DNA of 64,000 bases from Balneolaceae bacterium (GTDB lineage: Bacteria > Bacteroidota > Rhodothermia > Balneolales > Balneolaceae), in NCBI GenBank assembly GCA_017643365.1, contig JAEPNO010000012.1, positions 62,001 to 126,000 on the forward strand, read 5' to 3'. Numbering within the stretch: the stretch's first letter is position 1; the number at the start of each line of letters is the position of its first letter. Under the pieces are notes generated by a model, which worked only from the letters and a program-made list of their open reading frames with translations, ran no database searches and had not been told where the DNA came from. The position numbers were made by a program, and so were the translations under genes. This document shows, piece after piece, positions 26,406 to 35,460 of the stretch.

Positions 26406-27674
26406 TCAGGGTTTTAAAAAGGGAAAGAATAGCGTGATTTTAGTGCCTTTTTTGAGCTCGCTTTCGAGTTTAATATGCCCGTTGTGTAAGTGCATTAATT
26501 CGATACATAGATTAAATCCAATACCGGTTCCACGTTCTTCAGAAGTTCCTTTTTTCGATTCGAACGAAGTGATGTCTTGCAATGAGCGTAATGTCTCTTT
26601 ATCCATACCAATCCCATTATCACTTAAAATTATATAGCACCCAAGATCATCAGAGTGTGTGGAAATAGAGATTTTACCTCCGGGATTAGTGAACTTAATA
26701 GCGTTTGTTACAAGATTTCTAAGAACAGCTTGCAAAGCACTTTGATCTGCGTGGAGCTCAGGGGCTTGCAATGGGCCAATATCTAACGTGATGTTTTTTT
26801 GGCTAAGTTTGAATTCAACTAAATCATGTAAACTGTAAAGAAAAGGTTCTAATCGGATGGGCTGAATAGATAGCTTGATTTTACTTTCCTGAGACCGGCT
26901 CCATTCCAATAGATTATTTACTAAAAATGATGTTTGATCAGCGGTTGAACCAAGCATTCCGATGTAATCATTTAGATCGTCGTTATCTGTGCCCTCTGCT
27001 TCTTCTTTGATCAAAACAGCTAAGCTGGTCAAACTCATTAGGGGCGAGCGCAAATCATGCCCAATAATAGACAAAAGCTTCCCTTTGGTGGTGTTGCTTT
27101 GCTTAAGTAATTCTGATTGCTCTTTGAGCTCTTTCTGCACATTCTCTTGATTAGTAATAAACGCTTCTATTTGATTAATAAACAGATAAGCGATTGTTAC
27201 ATAAATCAAAAAGACTGTAAATACGGTAACGAACGAATCAAAAAGAAATGGATCGCCAGTAATTAACGCGATACTTATGTATTGAATTAAAAATATAGTA
27301 GAGCTTACAATAAGTGCTTTTGGGCCGAAGAAAATGGCAATCACGATAATTGTGCCCCAATAAAACAATGAGTTACGGAGGAAGATAAGCGAGAATGTTT
27401 CTACATGCAGTGCTAAAAATGGAAGAACAATCAGCTTTATTAACATGATTAAGATCAAAGCTTTAATCAGATTCCAGTTGTGTTTTCGCCAGATCAGAAA
27501 AAAAGCAAGTGTACCAAAACTAGCTGCCGAACAAATTACATGAAGCACGTCGATGCTTAGCGGGAAATCAACAAGTAAGCTGTCTACTATGTACGCCACG
27601 CCAGAGATTAATCCGAATAATACGATAACCCATGGATTCGATATAAACTTGTCGTAGGTATTAAACAGTTTCAT
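26406..27674 (-). CDS. Membrane sensor histidine kinase
   Basis: A 422-residue kinase. Six hydrophobic helices fill residues about 15-175 with no extracellular sensor loop, so it may sense within the membrane. A short coiled coil leads to HisKA with the phospho-acceptor His in SIIGHDLRSPLMSL, the N box VLRNLVTNAIKFTNPGG, DNGIGM and RGTGIGFNLCIELMHLHNG. All catalytic parts are present. No response regulator lies next to it, so it is an orphan. An open Asn-rich spacing is not seen. It is divergent from the OsmC gene. Confidence 0.88.
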   Translation of the reverse strand: MKLFNTYDKFISNPWVIVLFGLISGVAYIVDSLLVDFPLSIDVLHVICSAASFGTLAFFLIWRKHNWNLIKALILIMLIKLIVLPFLALHVETFSLIFLRNSLFYWGTIIVIAIFFGPKALIVSSTIFLIQYISIALITGDPFLFDSFVTVFTVFLIYVTIAYLFINQIEAFITNQENVQKELKEQSELLKQSNTTKGKLLSIIGHDLRSPLMSLTSLAVLIKEEAEGTDNDDLNDYIGMLGSTADQTSFLVNNLLEWSRSQESKIKLSIQPIRLEPFLYSLHDLVEFKLSQKNITLDIGPLQAPELHADQSALQAVLRNLVTNAIKFTNPGGKISISTHSDDLGCYIILSDNGIGMDKETLRSLQDITSFESKKGTSEERGTGIGFNLCIELMHLHNGHIKLESELKKGTKITLFFPFLKP

Positions 27675-27853
27675 TAATTAGCTTTTTTTGCTTGTCGCTT
27701 GGTTTATTATTTTGCCTTTGTCCGATTGGAATAGCCGTTAGGATTTAAATGGCTTCCAATTTTATATCATTTCCAAAAGTTATAATTACATTCGGGAATG
27801 AGTTTGAATTCGGATAAGTTATCGGTAGTAACTAACAATAAATAAATCGAATT

Positions 27854-28276
27854 ATGCCAGATAGAAATGCAGAAGCCAAATGGAATGGCGACTTAAAAAA
27901 TGGAAACGGAAATTTAAAGCTTGGCAGTGGAATGTTTGAGGGTGCGTATACATTTGTATCTCGTTTTGAGAACGGTGATGGCACAAATCCTGAGGAACTA
28001 ATCGCTGCTGCACATGCCGGTTGCTACTCAATGGCGCTATCTAACGAGCTTGCCAAAGCAGGGCACGACACTAAAAGTGTGGATACTAAAGCTACAATTA
28101 CATTAGAAATGATTGATGGCGCACCAACTATTTCAAAAATTAAATTGAGTGCTACGGCAACCGTACCGGGGCTTGGTGACGAAGATTTTCAAAAAATTGC
28201 TGAGGCCACAAAAGAAGCGTGTCCGGTATCGCGCGCTTTAAATACGCAAATTATCCTAGATGCTAAACTAGCGTAA
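27854..28276 (+). CDS. OsmC-type peroxiredoxin
   Basis: A 140-residue OsmC-subfamily thiol peroxidase that reduces organic hydroperoxides. The two redox cysteines are C57 in AAAHAGCYSMALS and C123 in EACPVSRAL; N45-PEEL precedes the first as in the family. The N-terminus AEAKWNGDLKNGNGNLKLGSG is typical of OsmC rather than Ohr. It is a single gene ended by a hairpin terminator. Confidence 0.93.
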   Translation: MPDRNAEAKWNGDLKNGNGNLKLGSGMFEGAYTFVSRFENGDGTNPEELIAAAHAGCYSMALSNELAKAGHDTKSVDTKATITLEMIDGAPTISKIKLSATATVPGLGDEDFQKIAEATKEACPVSRALNTQIILDAKLA

Positions 28277-28298
28277 TTAGCTGATCTTTACCTTTTGT

Positions 28299-28330
28299 AA
28301 AGCCTGTCGGTTTACCGAGAGGCTTTTTTT
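28299..28330 (+). terminator. Terminator after the OsmC gene
   Basis: AAAGCCT (28299-28305) pairs with AGGCTTT (28320-28326), with an inner CGG/CCG pair, followed by a T run. Confidence 0.8.
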
Positions 28331-28333
28331 ATG

Positions 28334-29506
28334 CTACGTGGTTTTGATATTTAAATCCTTCGCCAATTCTTTGTCTTTGCTTGTTTTCCAAATGAATTGA
28401 TCCAAAAAATAATGATGGAAAGCTAAGCCCAAGAGTGCGCCCTGAAGAAGTTTATCGGTTCCAAAGTCGGCAAAGAGCATAACATTGCTTGTAATTGCAA
28501 TGGGGATACACCCGGGATGTACTTCGAATGTACATCCTAACACACGAAAAATGATACCCATAGCCACTGCTGTTAGTGCATAGCGCGGTAGCGATTTCGA
28601 TAACCAAGCAGAAACTCCAAAGTTGGTGCCCGGATTGCGTTTGTATCTGTTTTTATGATGGAACCATACAATTGCATGGTATTGCAGATCATGAAAAATG
28701 GTGACAAAAGCACCAAAGGCAAAGATTCCGGCTTCTACAACGGCATCAGAAAAGCAAATGAATAAATGCAGCGGAATAACTGCTATTAAAAACAAAGCTT
28801 TAGGAATATTTACCGGGATGCCATTTTTAGCCAAATAAAATTGCCTGCCGATATAAACCAATGCAAGAATTCCAACGATACTCAATGTTAATCCCGAAAC
28901 TAGTTGCTCTGCAGTAATGCCAAGTGCGGGTTCAACAGCAGCTAGGGTTGGGGCTATTAGTTCACTGGCGTCAGGAAATCGAACTATGAAAACTATAAAT
29001 GGAAGCATTAAGCCGGCATATAGTAAACTAGAATCGATGTAATAATCGATTTTACTCTGTTCCTGATTCTTCTTTTTGTAGAGGGCTAAGAATCCATAAT
29101 GTTGCCGAACCACATGCCAATATGCCCAAAGGCCGAAAAAAGAAGTGAGCAAAATCCAGGGCACTGAATAACTTTCTGAACCGGTTTTGAACATCAAATA
29201 ACAAATGAACAAAATAACCGGGCCAACAATAAACCAAAGTAGGCTCCACAGTAGCAGCTTTTTTCGTTGTCGAAATTCCTGCTTATCGAGATAGGTTCTG
29301 GTGTAAGTGCCAAAGAAATGAGGAGTGTCGATCAAAGCTACCCAAAAAAACCAAATGGTAACCATATCCCAACCAAGGCCTTCGTACATAAACATGAGTA
29401 GATATCCGCCAAGTGCACCACCTATAAACCAAATCAAATCTGTTTTTTGATTAATGATCCAGTTAGTGCTGATTAATGGTTGGGGAATCGAAATAGATGA
29501 GTTCAT
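28334..29506 (-). CDS. Histidine-rich multi-pass membrane protein of unknown function
   Basis: A 390-residue protein with about ten membrane helices. Histidines cluster at helix ends: DTPHFFGTYTRTYLD (about 60), WHVVRQHYG (about 130), HDLQYHAIVWFHHKNRY (about 275-291) and HHYFLDQFIW (near the C-terminus). This spacing is like that of membrane metal enzymes such as desaturases/hydroxylases or Brp/Blh carotenoid oxygenases, but no exact family could be named. Asp and Arg residues near the His sets strengthen the idea of a metal site. It is a single gene; the neighbours OsmC and purF do not point to a pathway. Confidence 0.7.
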   Translation of the reverse strand: MNSSISIPQPLISTNWIINQKTDLIWFIGGALGGYLLMFMYEGLGWDMVTIWFFWVALIDTPHFFGTYTRTYLDKQEFRQRKKLLLWSLLWFIVGPVILFICYLMFKTGSESYSVPWILLTSFFGLWAYWHVVRQHYGFLALYKKKNQEQSKIDYYIDSSLLYAGLMLPFIVFIVRFPDASELIAPTLAAVEPALGITAEQLVSGLTLSIVGILALVYIGRQFYLAKNGIPVNIPKALFLIAVIPLHLFICFSDAVVEAGIFAFGAFVTIFHDLQYHAIVWFHHKNRYKRNPGTNFGVSAWLSKSLPRYALTAVAMGIIFRVLGCTFEVHPGCIPIAITSNVMLFADFGTDKLLQGALLGLAFHHYFLDQFIWKTSKDKELAKDLNIKTT

Positions 29507-29657
29507 AAGCAGAAAATAAGCGCCAAATGTAAATATAATCCTATGCTGCTCAAAGAATAGTTTTCAGCCTAATATCTAATCTACTTCTAATGCACACTTC
29601 CCGATTGGTTTTATTATCTTTAGTTTTTGCATCAAAAAATGAGTTCGAGGCATTTTA

Positions 29658-31160
29658 ATGAGCGATAAACCCCGCGAGTATTGTGGTGTTTTTGGAGTAT
29701 TTGATCATCCTGAAGCCGCATTGTTAACCTATTACGGCTTACACGCCCTTCAACACAGAGGGCAAGAGTCCGCTGGTATTGTTACATCCTATTTCGATGA
29801 AGAAAAACAGCGGCATGTTATGCCTACCTATAAAGATTTTGGGTTAGTGCTAAGCGTGTTCGATAAGCCTAAAATCTTCAAGAAGATCCTGAAAGGTGAA
29901 TCTGCGATTGGGCATAACCGATATTCAACTTCCGGGTCATCGAAAAACCCGGCTAATATTCAGCCATTTAGAGTTCATTACCGAACCGGGAATATTGCCA
30001 TTGGGCACAATGGTAATTTATCGAACGCCAAACAAATCAGGCGTAGATTCAGAGAAGAAGGGGTGCTGTTTCAAAGTACGTCTGATACTGAATTGATTTT
30101 GCATCTCATCGCTCAGAGTAAAGAGGAAGATCAGCTGCATCAGATTATGGATGCGCTCTCGCAAATTGAAGGAGCTTATTGCTTGGTGATGCTGACCGAT
30201 GATAAGTTGATAGCTGTTCGCGATCCCAATGGATTTAGACCATTGGCACTCGGCAAAGTGGATGGTAAATATTGTGTGGCTAGCGAAACCTGTGCGTTCG
30301 ATATCATAGATGCAGAATATATTCGCGACGTTGAACCGGGCGAAGTAATTGTGATTGATCAAGAAGCTTTAGATAATGATGAGCCAAAATCCTATTTCTT
30401 AGAAGCAAAACCGGGAACCGGCACCAGCCAATGCATTTTTGAGTACGTATATTTTTCGCGACCGGATAGCATGGTATTCGGCGAAATGGTGGATAAAATC
30501 CGCAGAAATTTAGGTAAAGCCCTCGCAAAAGAGCATCCGATAAATGAAGTTGTTAAACGATCATCAGGTGATAAAAAGCCTGTAGTAATTTCAGTGCCCG
30601 ATTCTAGTAATACGGCAGCTTTAGGGTATGCAAGCGAAAGCCAGAAACAAGGTCAGGATTGCAAATACGATATCGGTTTGATCCGAAATCATTACGTAGG
30701 GCGCACGTTTATCTCGCCGGGGCAAAAATCCCGCGAGCAAAAAGTGCGAACTAAGTTCAATCCGGTGCGTGGTGTAATTGAAGGTCGTTCGGTGATTATT
30801 GTAGATGATTCCATCGTTCGTGGAACTACATCGCAACTTTTGGTTGATATGATTAGAGCGTGTAATCCAACCGAGATTCATTTTTTAGTGAGCTCGCCGC
30901 CAATTATTAGTCCATGTTACTACGGGATGGATTTCCCAAGTCCGGAAGAACTTATTGCAAACCGTTTTGACCGTGATATCGAAAAAATGGCCAAAGAGAT
31001 TGGAGTTGATAGCCTGCGTTATCTCTCGCCCGATGGTTTAGTAGATGCTGTTAAAACAGCGAATCCATCCGGACATGATTATTGCACGGCTTGTTTTACT
31101 TCAAATTATCCGGTTCCGGTTAATTTTGGTGTTGAGAAAGAAGAAAACGAGCTGGTTTGA
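29658..31160 (+). CDS. purF: Amidophosphoribosyltransferase
   Basis: A 500-residue enzyme that makes 5-phosphoribosylamine from PRPP and glutamine, the first step of purine synthesis. A short propeptide (MSDKPREY) precedes the catalytic C9 in YCGVFGVFDH. The glutaminase domain has QHRGQESAGI and HNRYSTSG; the phosphoribosyltransferase domain has the PRPP loop VIIVDDSIVRGTTS. C-terminal cysteines (DYCTACFTSNYPVP) match the Fe-S type of PurF, with other Cys at CIFEYVYFSRPDS. It shares one base with the next gene, engB. Confidence 0.96.
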   Translation: MSDKPREYCGVFGVFDHPEAALLTYYGLHALQHRGQESAGIVTSYFDEEKQRHVMPTYKDFGLVLSVFDKPKIFKKILKGESAIGHNRYSTSGSSKNPANIQPFRVHYRTGNIAIGHNGNLSNAKQIRRRFREEGVLFQSTSDTELILHLIAQSKEEDQLHQIMDALSQIEGAYCLVMLTDDKLIAVRDPNGFRPLALGKVDGKYCVASETCAFDIIDAEYIRDVEPGEVIVIDQEALDNDEPKSYFLEAKPGTGTSQCIFEYVYFSRPDSMVFGEMVDKIRRNLGKALAKEHPINEVVKRSSGDKKPVVISVPDSSNTAALGYASESQKQGQDCKYDIGLIRNHYVGRTFISPGQKSREQKVRTKFNPVRGVIEGRSVIIVDDSIVRGTTSQLLVDMIRACNPTEIHFLVSSPPIISPCYYGMDFPSPEELIANRFDRDIEKMAKEIGVDSLRYLSPDGLVDAVKTANPSGHDYCTACFTSNYPVPVNFGVEKEENELV

Positions 31161-31750
31161 TGTATAACGGACCCGCAAAGTTTATCACCAGTGCCCCAAG
31201 ATTAGAAGATTGTCCCCCGGCTACGTTGCCCGAAGTTTGTTTTGCGGGTAGATCAAATGTTGGTAAATCATCGCTGATTAACGCTCTAACAAATAAAAAG
31301 CGTTTAGCCAGAACTTCGAACGTTCCGGGTAAAACACAGCAGATGAACTACTACAACATCACTGATACCTGCTATTTTGTGGATCTGCCGGGCTACGGAT
31401 ATGCAAAAGTACCCATACGCGAACGCGAACGGTGGGGCAGAAATATCCGCGAATATCTTGAAAATCGTGAAACACTTCGATTGATTCTCCATGTGATTGA
31501 CGCACGCCACAATCCTACAGAGCTGGATCAAGACTTTTTTTATTGGATGGCAACCAACCAAATGCCTTTTTGCGTGTTAATGTCGAAAGCCGACAAACTT
31601 TCGAACAACAAAAGAGCAAAATCGAAGGCTGCCTTGAATAAAGTGCTGGCTGAAATGAATATCGAAGTGCCAATACTGATGTATTCGTCCGACAGCAGGT
31701 TCGGGATAGAAGCGGTTCAGAAACTCATCGAGGAATTTGTTGTCACATAA
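31160..31750 (+). CDS. engB: Ribosome biogenesis GTP-binding protein EngB/YsxC
   Basis: A 196-residue small GTPase needed for late large-subunit assembly. G1 is GRSNVGKSS, G2 includes RTSNVPGKTQ, G3 is DLPGYGYAK, G4 is SKADKL and G5 lies near MYSSDSR. The ATG at 31160 overlaps the purF stop (TGATG), which favours it over the TTG one codon upstream. It is co-transcribed with purF, probably by position only. Confidence 0.95.
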   Translation: MYNGPAKFITSAPRLEDCPPATLPEVCFAGRSNVGKSSLINALTNKKRLARTSNVPGKTQQMNYYNITDTCYFVDLPGYGYAKVPIRERERWGRNIREYLENRETLRLILHVIDARHNPTELDQDFFYWMATNQMPFCVLMSKADKLSNNKRAKSKAALNKVLAEMNIEVPILMYSSDSRFGIEAVQKLIEEFVVT

Positions 31751-31788
31751 AATTAACTAGTAACTCACTCACACTCACTCTCTCACTC

Positions 31789-33378
31789 ATGTCATTTAAA
31801 GTTTTATTGTTAGATAGCGTTGACCCGGTATGCGCCGAGGTATTTAAAAAACGCGGAATCGAAGCAGATCAACCCGGAAAATTAACACAAGATGAACTAT
31901 ACGCTCGCATCGGAGAATACGATGGAATGGTAGTTCGAAGCGCAACCAAAGTAACGGCTGAGTTACTTACTCACGCCGAGAAAATGAAAGTGGTTGGTCG
32001 TGCAGGCGTTGGTGTTGATAATGTGGATATTCCATCAGCTACCGCAAAAGGGGTGCTGGTGATGAATACACCCGACGGAAACACCATTTCTACCGCAGAG
32101 CATACTTGCGGGATGATCATTGCACTTTCTCGAAACATCCCGAAATCGGTGGCTAAAGTTAAAAGTGGCGGCTGGGACCGAAAAGCGTACATGGGAACCG
32201 AGGTGCACGGTAAAATATTAGGAATTGTTGGTCTTGGTAAAATCGGGACAGAAGTTGCGAAGCGGATGAAGTCATTCGGAATGGAAATTCAAGCGTACGA
32301 TCCATTTTCTACTGAGGAGCATGCCAAAGAAGTAGGCGTAAAATTAGTGGAGCTGGACGAGCTGCTTGGCACATCAGATTATTTAAGCGTGCACACTCCA
32401 CTCACCGAAAAAACCAAAGGATTGGTGTCGCTTAAAAATGCCGCTAAGTTGAAAAAAGGCATTCGTTTAGTGAATTGTGCTCGTGGAGGAATTTATACCG
32501 AAGCTGATTTGCCTGCCCTGATCGATCAGGGAATTGTTGCCGGCGCTGCTCTTGATGTGTATACTTCTGAGCCACCCACTGAAGACATTTACAAAGTACT
32601 GGAGCACGAGCATATAATTTGTACCCCGCATTTGGGTGCATCTACCGAGGAAGCGCAGGAAAAAGTAGCCGAGCAAATTGCCGATCAAATGGCAGATGCG
32701 CTTGAAAACAAAAACTATAAAGGTAGCCTCAACGGTAAATCGATTTCGTTGCTTACCAACAAAGAAGTGCAACCGTACTTACAACTTGCAGAAAAGCTTG
32801 GGCATTTGGCGGTGCAATTAAGTCCTGATCATGCAAATAGTTTCGAGTTTGAATACGCCGGCGATAGCGCAAAATTTGCAGATGTTCTTACGGATGGAAT
32901 CCTCAAAGGCATGCTTTCTGAATATGTGGATGAAGCAGTAAACCTGATTAATGCGCGTGTATATGCTGATAATCGTGGATTTACGATCAAGGAAACTACT
33001 ACCAGCAAAGCTAAATTATATAGCGATTTGGTAACCATTCGACTTCCAAAAGGTTCAGAGTACAGTTCAATTTCTGCAGTTGTATTTGGGGAAGGTGATT
33101 ACCGAATCGTTGAGATCGATAATTACGGAATCGAACTCCGCCTCGAAGGCGACATGATTCTTTATCAAAACGAAGATAGACCCGGTATGCTTGCTTCAGT
33201 GAGTGGTGCTCTTGCTGAAATGAACATCAACATTGGTGGATTGAGTTTGGGCAGAAGCGGGAAAGGTTCGCGAGCGATTACAGCCTTTTCGGTGGATAAA
33301 CAAATGGATGAAGCAGAGTTAACTAAAGTGTCGGCCTTAGAAGGTATCGAACATCTTCGATACGTTTCACTTACCTAA
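31789..33378 (+). CDS. serA: D-3-phosphoglycerate dehydrogenase (long form)
   Basis: A 529-residue enzyme that oxidises 3-phosphoglycerate at the start of serine synthesis. The substrate half starts KVLLLDSVDPVCAEVFK; the NAD domain has GIVGLGKIGTEVAKR, the catalytic Arg in NCARGGIY, Glu in the SEPPTE region and His in CTPHLGAS. The C-terminal half contains the intervening ASB domain and an ACT domain (NEDRPGMLASVSGALAEMNINI), as in the type of Mycobacterium tuberculosis SerA; the ACT domain suggests serine feedback. A CT-rich leader (ACTCACTC words, 31761-31788) precedes the ATG. Confidence 0.96.
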   Translation: MSFKVLLLDSVDPVCAEVFKKRGIEADQPGKLTQDELYARIGEYDGMVVRSATKVTAELLTHAEKMKVVGRAGVGVDNVDIPSATAKGVLVMNTPDGNTISTAEHTCGMIIALSRNIPKSVAKVKSGGWDRKAYMGTEVHGKILGIVGLGKIGTEVAKRMKSFGMEIQAYDPFSTEEHAKEVGVKLVELDELLGTSDYLSVHTPLTEKTKGLVSLKNAAKLKKGIRLVNCARGGIYTEADLPALIDQGIVAGAALDVYTSEPPTEDIYKVLEHEHIICTPHLGASTEEAQEKVAEQIADQMADALENKNYKGSLNGKSISLLTNKEVQPYLQLAEKLGHLAVQLSPDHANSFEFEYAGDSAKFADVLTDGILKGMLSEYVDEAVNLINARVYADNRGFTIKETTTSKAKLYSDLVTIRLPKGSEYSSISAVVFGEGDYRIVEIDNYGIELRLEGDMILYQNEDRPGMLASVSGALAEMNINIGGLSLGRSGKGSRAITAFSVDKQMDEAELTKVSALEGIEHLRYVSLT

Positions 33379-33393
33379 TCATTTATAGATAAA

Positions 33394-33434
33394 AGCGAAC
33401 GATCGTCACTCAATGTCGGTCGTTCGTTTTTTTT
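33394..33434. terminator. Terminator after serA, probably shared
   Basis: GCGAACGATCG pairs with CGGTCGTTCGT (33395-33427, one G-T pair), followed by a T run. The convergent mnmD gene ends at 33436, and the A-rich left side could serve it too. Confidence 0.8.
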
Positions 33435-33435
33435 G

Positions 33436-34209
33436 TTATCCAAAATCGCTCCGGTCAAATCGTTCGATCAGGCGAGCCTCTTTTAGTCTTTTGTAACTCG
33501 ATAATTTCTGATCATTTAAAGAAGCAATCGTCATTTCTCGTTTACCCAAGGCACCTCTCGTTTTGGCAATGTACCATCCGGCTTTGGCGAGTGCAGCTCT
33601 TGCTTTCGATGCTGCGCAGTATGTGCTGAGAACTGCATCCGAAGAAGCCATATTCTTAAGTTTTTCGAAGGTTTCAACTGTCCAAAGCTCCCCGTTTACT
33701 TCTGGTGAAAATGGATCATGAAAAAAGAAATCGATGGATGTTTCCGGTGCTTCTAAATCTTGAAAAGTACCATAAAATAAGTTTAACGTAATGTTCGGGT
33801 AGTTTTTCAAGGAATAGGAATTCCAACCGGATTTTAACGAGGTAAACACATTTCGCAAGAATTCTTTGTAGGAATCATCGCCTAAAACTTCTTGGTAGTT
33901 GATGTGCTCGATTGTTTCTGGATCGGCAGGAAAAGCCTCCACAGAGTAAAATTGAATGGGTAAAGAGAGTTCAAGTTTCGAATAATAATCGAGCAATAAC
34001 AGAAAATTCAATCCGGTGCCAAAACCCATCTCAAAAATTGAAATTGGCTGGGTTGTTGACTTGATTGCTTCAGTTAAACCAGTCGACTCAAAAAAAACAT
34101 GTCTGCTTTCGGAAACGGCGCCGTTCGGATTGTGGTAGTACTGATCAAACACTTTAGAAAAAAGCGTCGAAGAACCGTCTTTTGTGATATGATGTTCAAT
34201 CGAATTCAT
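33436..34209 (-). CDS. mnmD: tRNA mnm5s2U34 methyltransferase MnmD-type
   Basis: A 257-residue SAM-dependent methyltransferase that equals the N-terminal domain of MnmC. Motif I is FEMGFGTGLNFLLL, the acidic motif is SVEAFPADPE, and DFFFHDPFSPEVNGELWT carries the D/N-PF-S/P region; the C-terminal ALGKREM is typical. It makes the last methyl transfer in mnm5s2U at tRNA position 34. The FAD-dependent MnmC C-terminal domain is absent from the protein. A DAO-family oxidoreductase lies 1.3 kb away but differs from MnmC2 and is in another operon. Confidence 0.88.
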   Translation of the reverse strand: MNSIEHHITKDGSSTLFSKVFDQYYHNPNGAVSESRHVFFESTGLTEAIKSTTQPISIFEMGFGTGLNFLLLLDYYSKLELSLPIQFYSVEAFPADPETIEHINYQEVLGDDSYKEFLRNVFTSLKSGWNSYSLKNYPNITLNLFYGTFQDLEAPETSIDFFFHDPFSPEVNGELWTVETFEKLKNMASSDAVLSTYCAASKARAALAKAGWYIAKTRGALGKREMTIASLNDQKLSSYKRLKEARLIERFDRSDFG

Positions 34210-34269
34210 AATTTAGCCGCTACAGAAGTAGTAAATTAAGCCGTATTATCGAGCAAAACCACACACTTT

Positions 34270-35460
34270 ATGCAACTGAAAAAAGAACTGCTTGAGCTCA
34301 CGCAAAAGCATGTGCCGTACATGATTAAAACTCGAAGATATTTGCATCAGCATCCCGAGGTGAGCTACCATGAATACGAAACGACCAAATTCATCAAATC
34401 GGAATTGGATAAAATGGGCATTCCGTATGATTCTCCTCTAGAGACGGGCTGCATTGGAATTTTGACAGGGGCAAAGCCTTCGGATAAAGTGATTGCACTC
34501 CGCGCCGATATTGATGCGCTTCCGATGAAGGAAGAAGGGGATGCAAAAGCTGAGTTTTTTTCAAAAAACCCGGGAGCAGCACATTGTTGTGGACACGATG
34601 CGCACACTTCGAACTTATTGGGCGTAGCTAGAATCTTATTAGAATTAAAAGAACACATTGCAGGAACCGTGATGCTAGTATTTCAACCGGGCGAGGAGAA
34701 ATTGCCCGGCGGTGGGAAGTTGCTTTGCGAGACAGGATATTTACAAGAAAAAGGCGTTGATGCCATTTATGGACTACATACCGATCCATCGCAAGAACCG
34801 GGAAAAATAGCCACAAAAGTGGGGCCATTGATGGGGAGTCCCGATGAATTTGAAATCGAGATTTTGGGTAAAGGCGGACATGCGGCTCGTCCTCATGAAG
34901 CTATCGATCCCATAGTTCTTGGTGCTCAATTTGTGAATGCTGCGCAAACTATCGTTAGCCGTTCTGTTGACCCAACCGATGCCGCAGTGGTGACCATTGG
35001 CAAATTCGAAGGCGGTACAGCGCATAACATTATCCCCGAAAGTGTGCGGATTCTGGGAACCGTTCGAACATTATCGAAAGAAGTGGCTGATTTGATTGCC
35101 GAACGATTAGAGGCAATCTTAAAAGGAATAACGGCTGGAGCAGGTGGTAGCTACACGTTTAAATTTAGTCGAGGCTATCCGGTGGTAACCAATTCAGTAG
35201 AAGAAACGGCAAACATTTTAACTTCGATGCGCTTTTTGTTTGGGGATGATGCTGCAAATGAACTGGAAAAACCCATTATGGCCGGAGAAGATTTTGCTTT
35301 CTATCAGGAGCATTTTCCTGGAGCGTTTTTCTTTGCAGGGAGTGGATCGCCCAAAAGCGATTCTCAGTATGTGTGGCATCATCCAAAATACAATGTGGAT
35401 GACGAGTTTTTTGAATATGCAGCGCCACTAATGGCAGCATTAGTAATTGGGAAGGAATGA
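34270..35460 (+). CDS. M20 family amidohydrolase
   Basis: A 396-residue metal-dependent hydrolase of the M20D/amidohydrolase type (N-acyl-amino acid or hippurate hydrolases). It has LHQHPEVSYHEYET, RADIDALPM, the metal ligands in CCGHDAHTS (Cys and His) and GEEKLPGGG (Glu), GLHTDP, GHAARPHEAIDP in the lid, and a final His near WHHPKYNVDDEFF. It releases amino acids from N-acyl or related amides. It overlaps the following FAD oxidoreductase gene by four bases, so the freed amine may be that enzyme's substrate. Confidence 0.92.
   Translation: MQLKKELLELTQKHVPYMIKTRRYLHQHPEVSYHEYETTKFIKSELDKMGIPYDSPLETGCIGILTGAKPSDKVIALRADIDALPMKEEGDAKAEFFSKNPGAAHCCGHDAHTSNLLGVARILLELKEHIAGTVMLVFQPGEEKLPGGGKLLCETGYLQEKGVDAIYGLHTDPSQEPGKIATKVGPLMGSPDEFEIEILGKGGHAARPHEAIDPIVLGAQFVNAAQTIVSRSVDPTDAAVVTIGKFEGGTAHNIIPESVRILGTVRTLSKEVADLIAERLEAILKGITAGAGGSYTFKFSRGYPVVTNSVEETANILTSMRFLFGDDAANELEKPIMAGEDFAFYQEHFPGAFFFAGSGSPKSDSQYVWHHPKYNVDDEFFEYAAPLMAALVIGKE

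Noticed and set aside
31759-31788. CT-rich ACTCACTC leader of serA as a riboswitch or attenuator
   Set aside because: It is a simple-sequence stretch without stems or a leader peptide.
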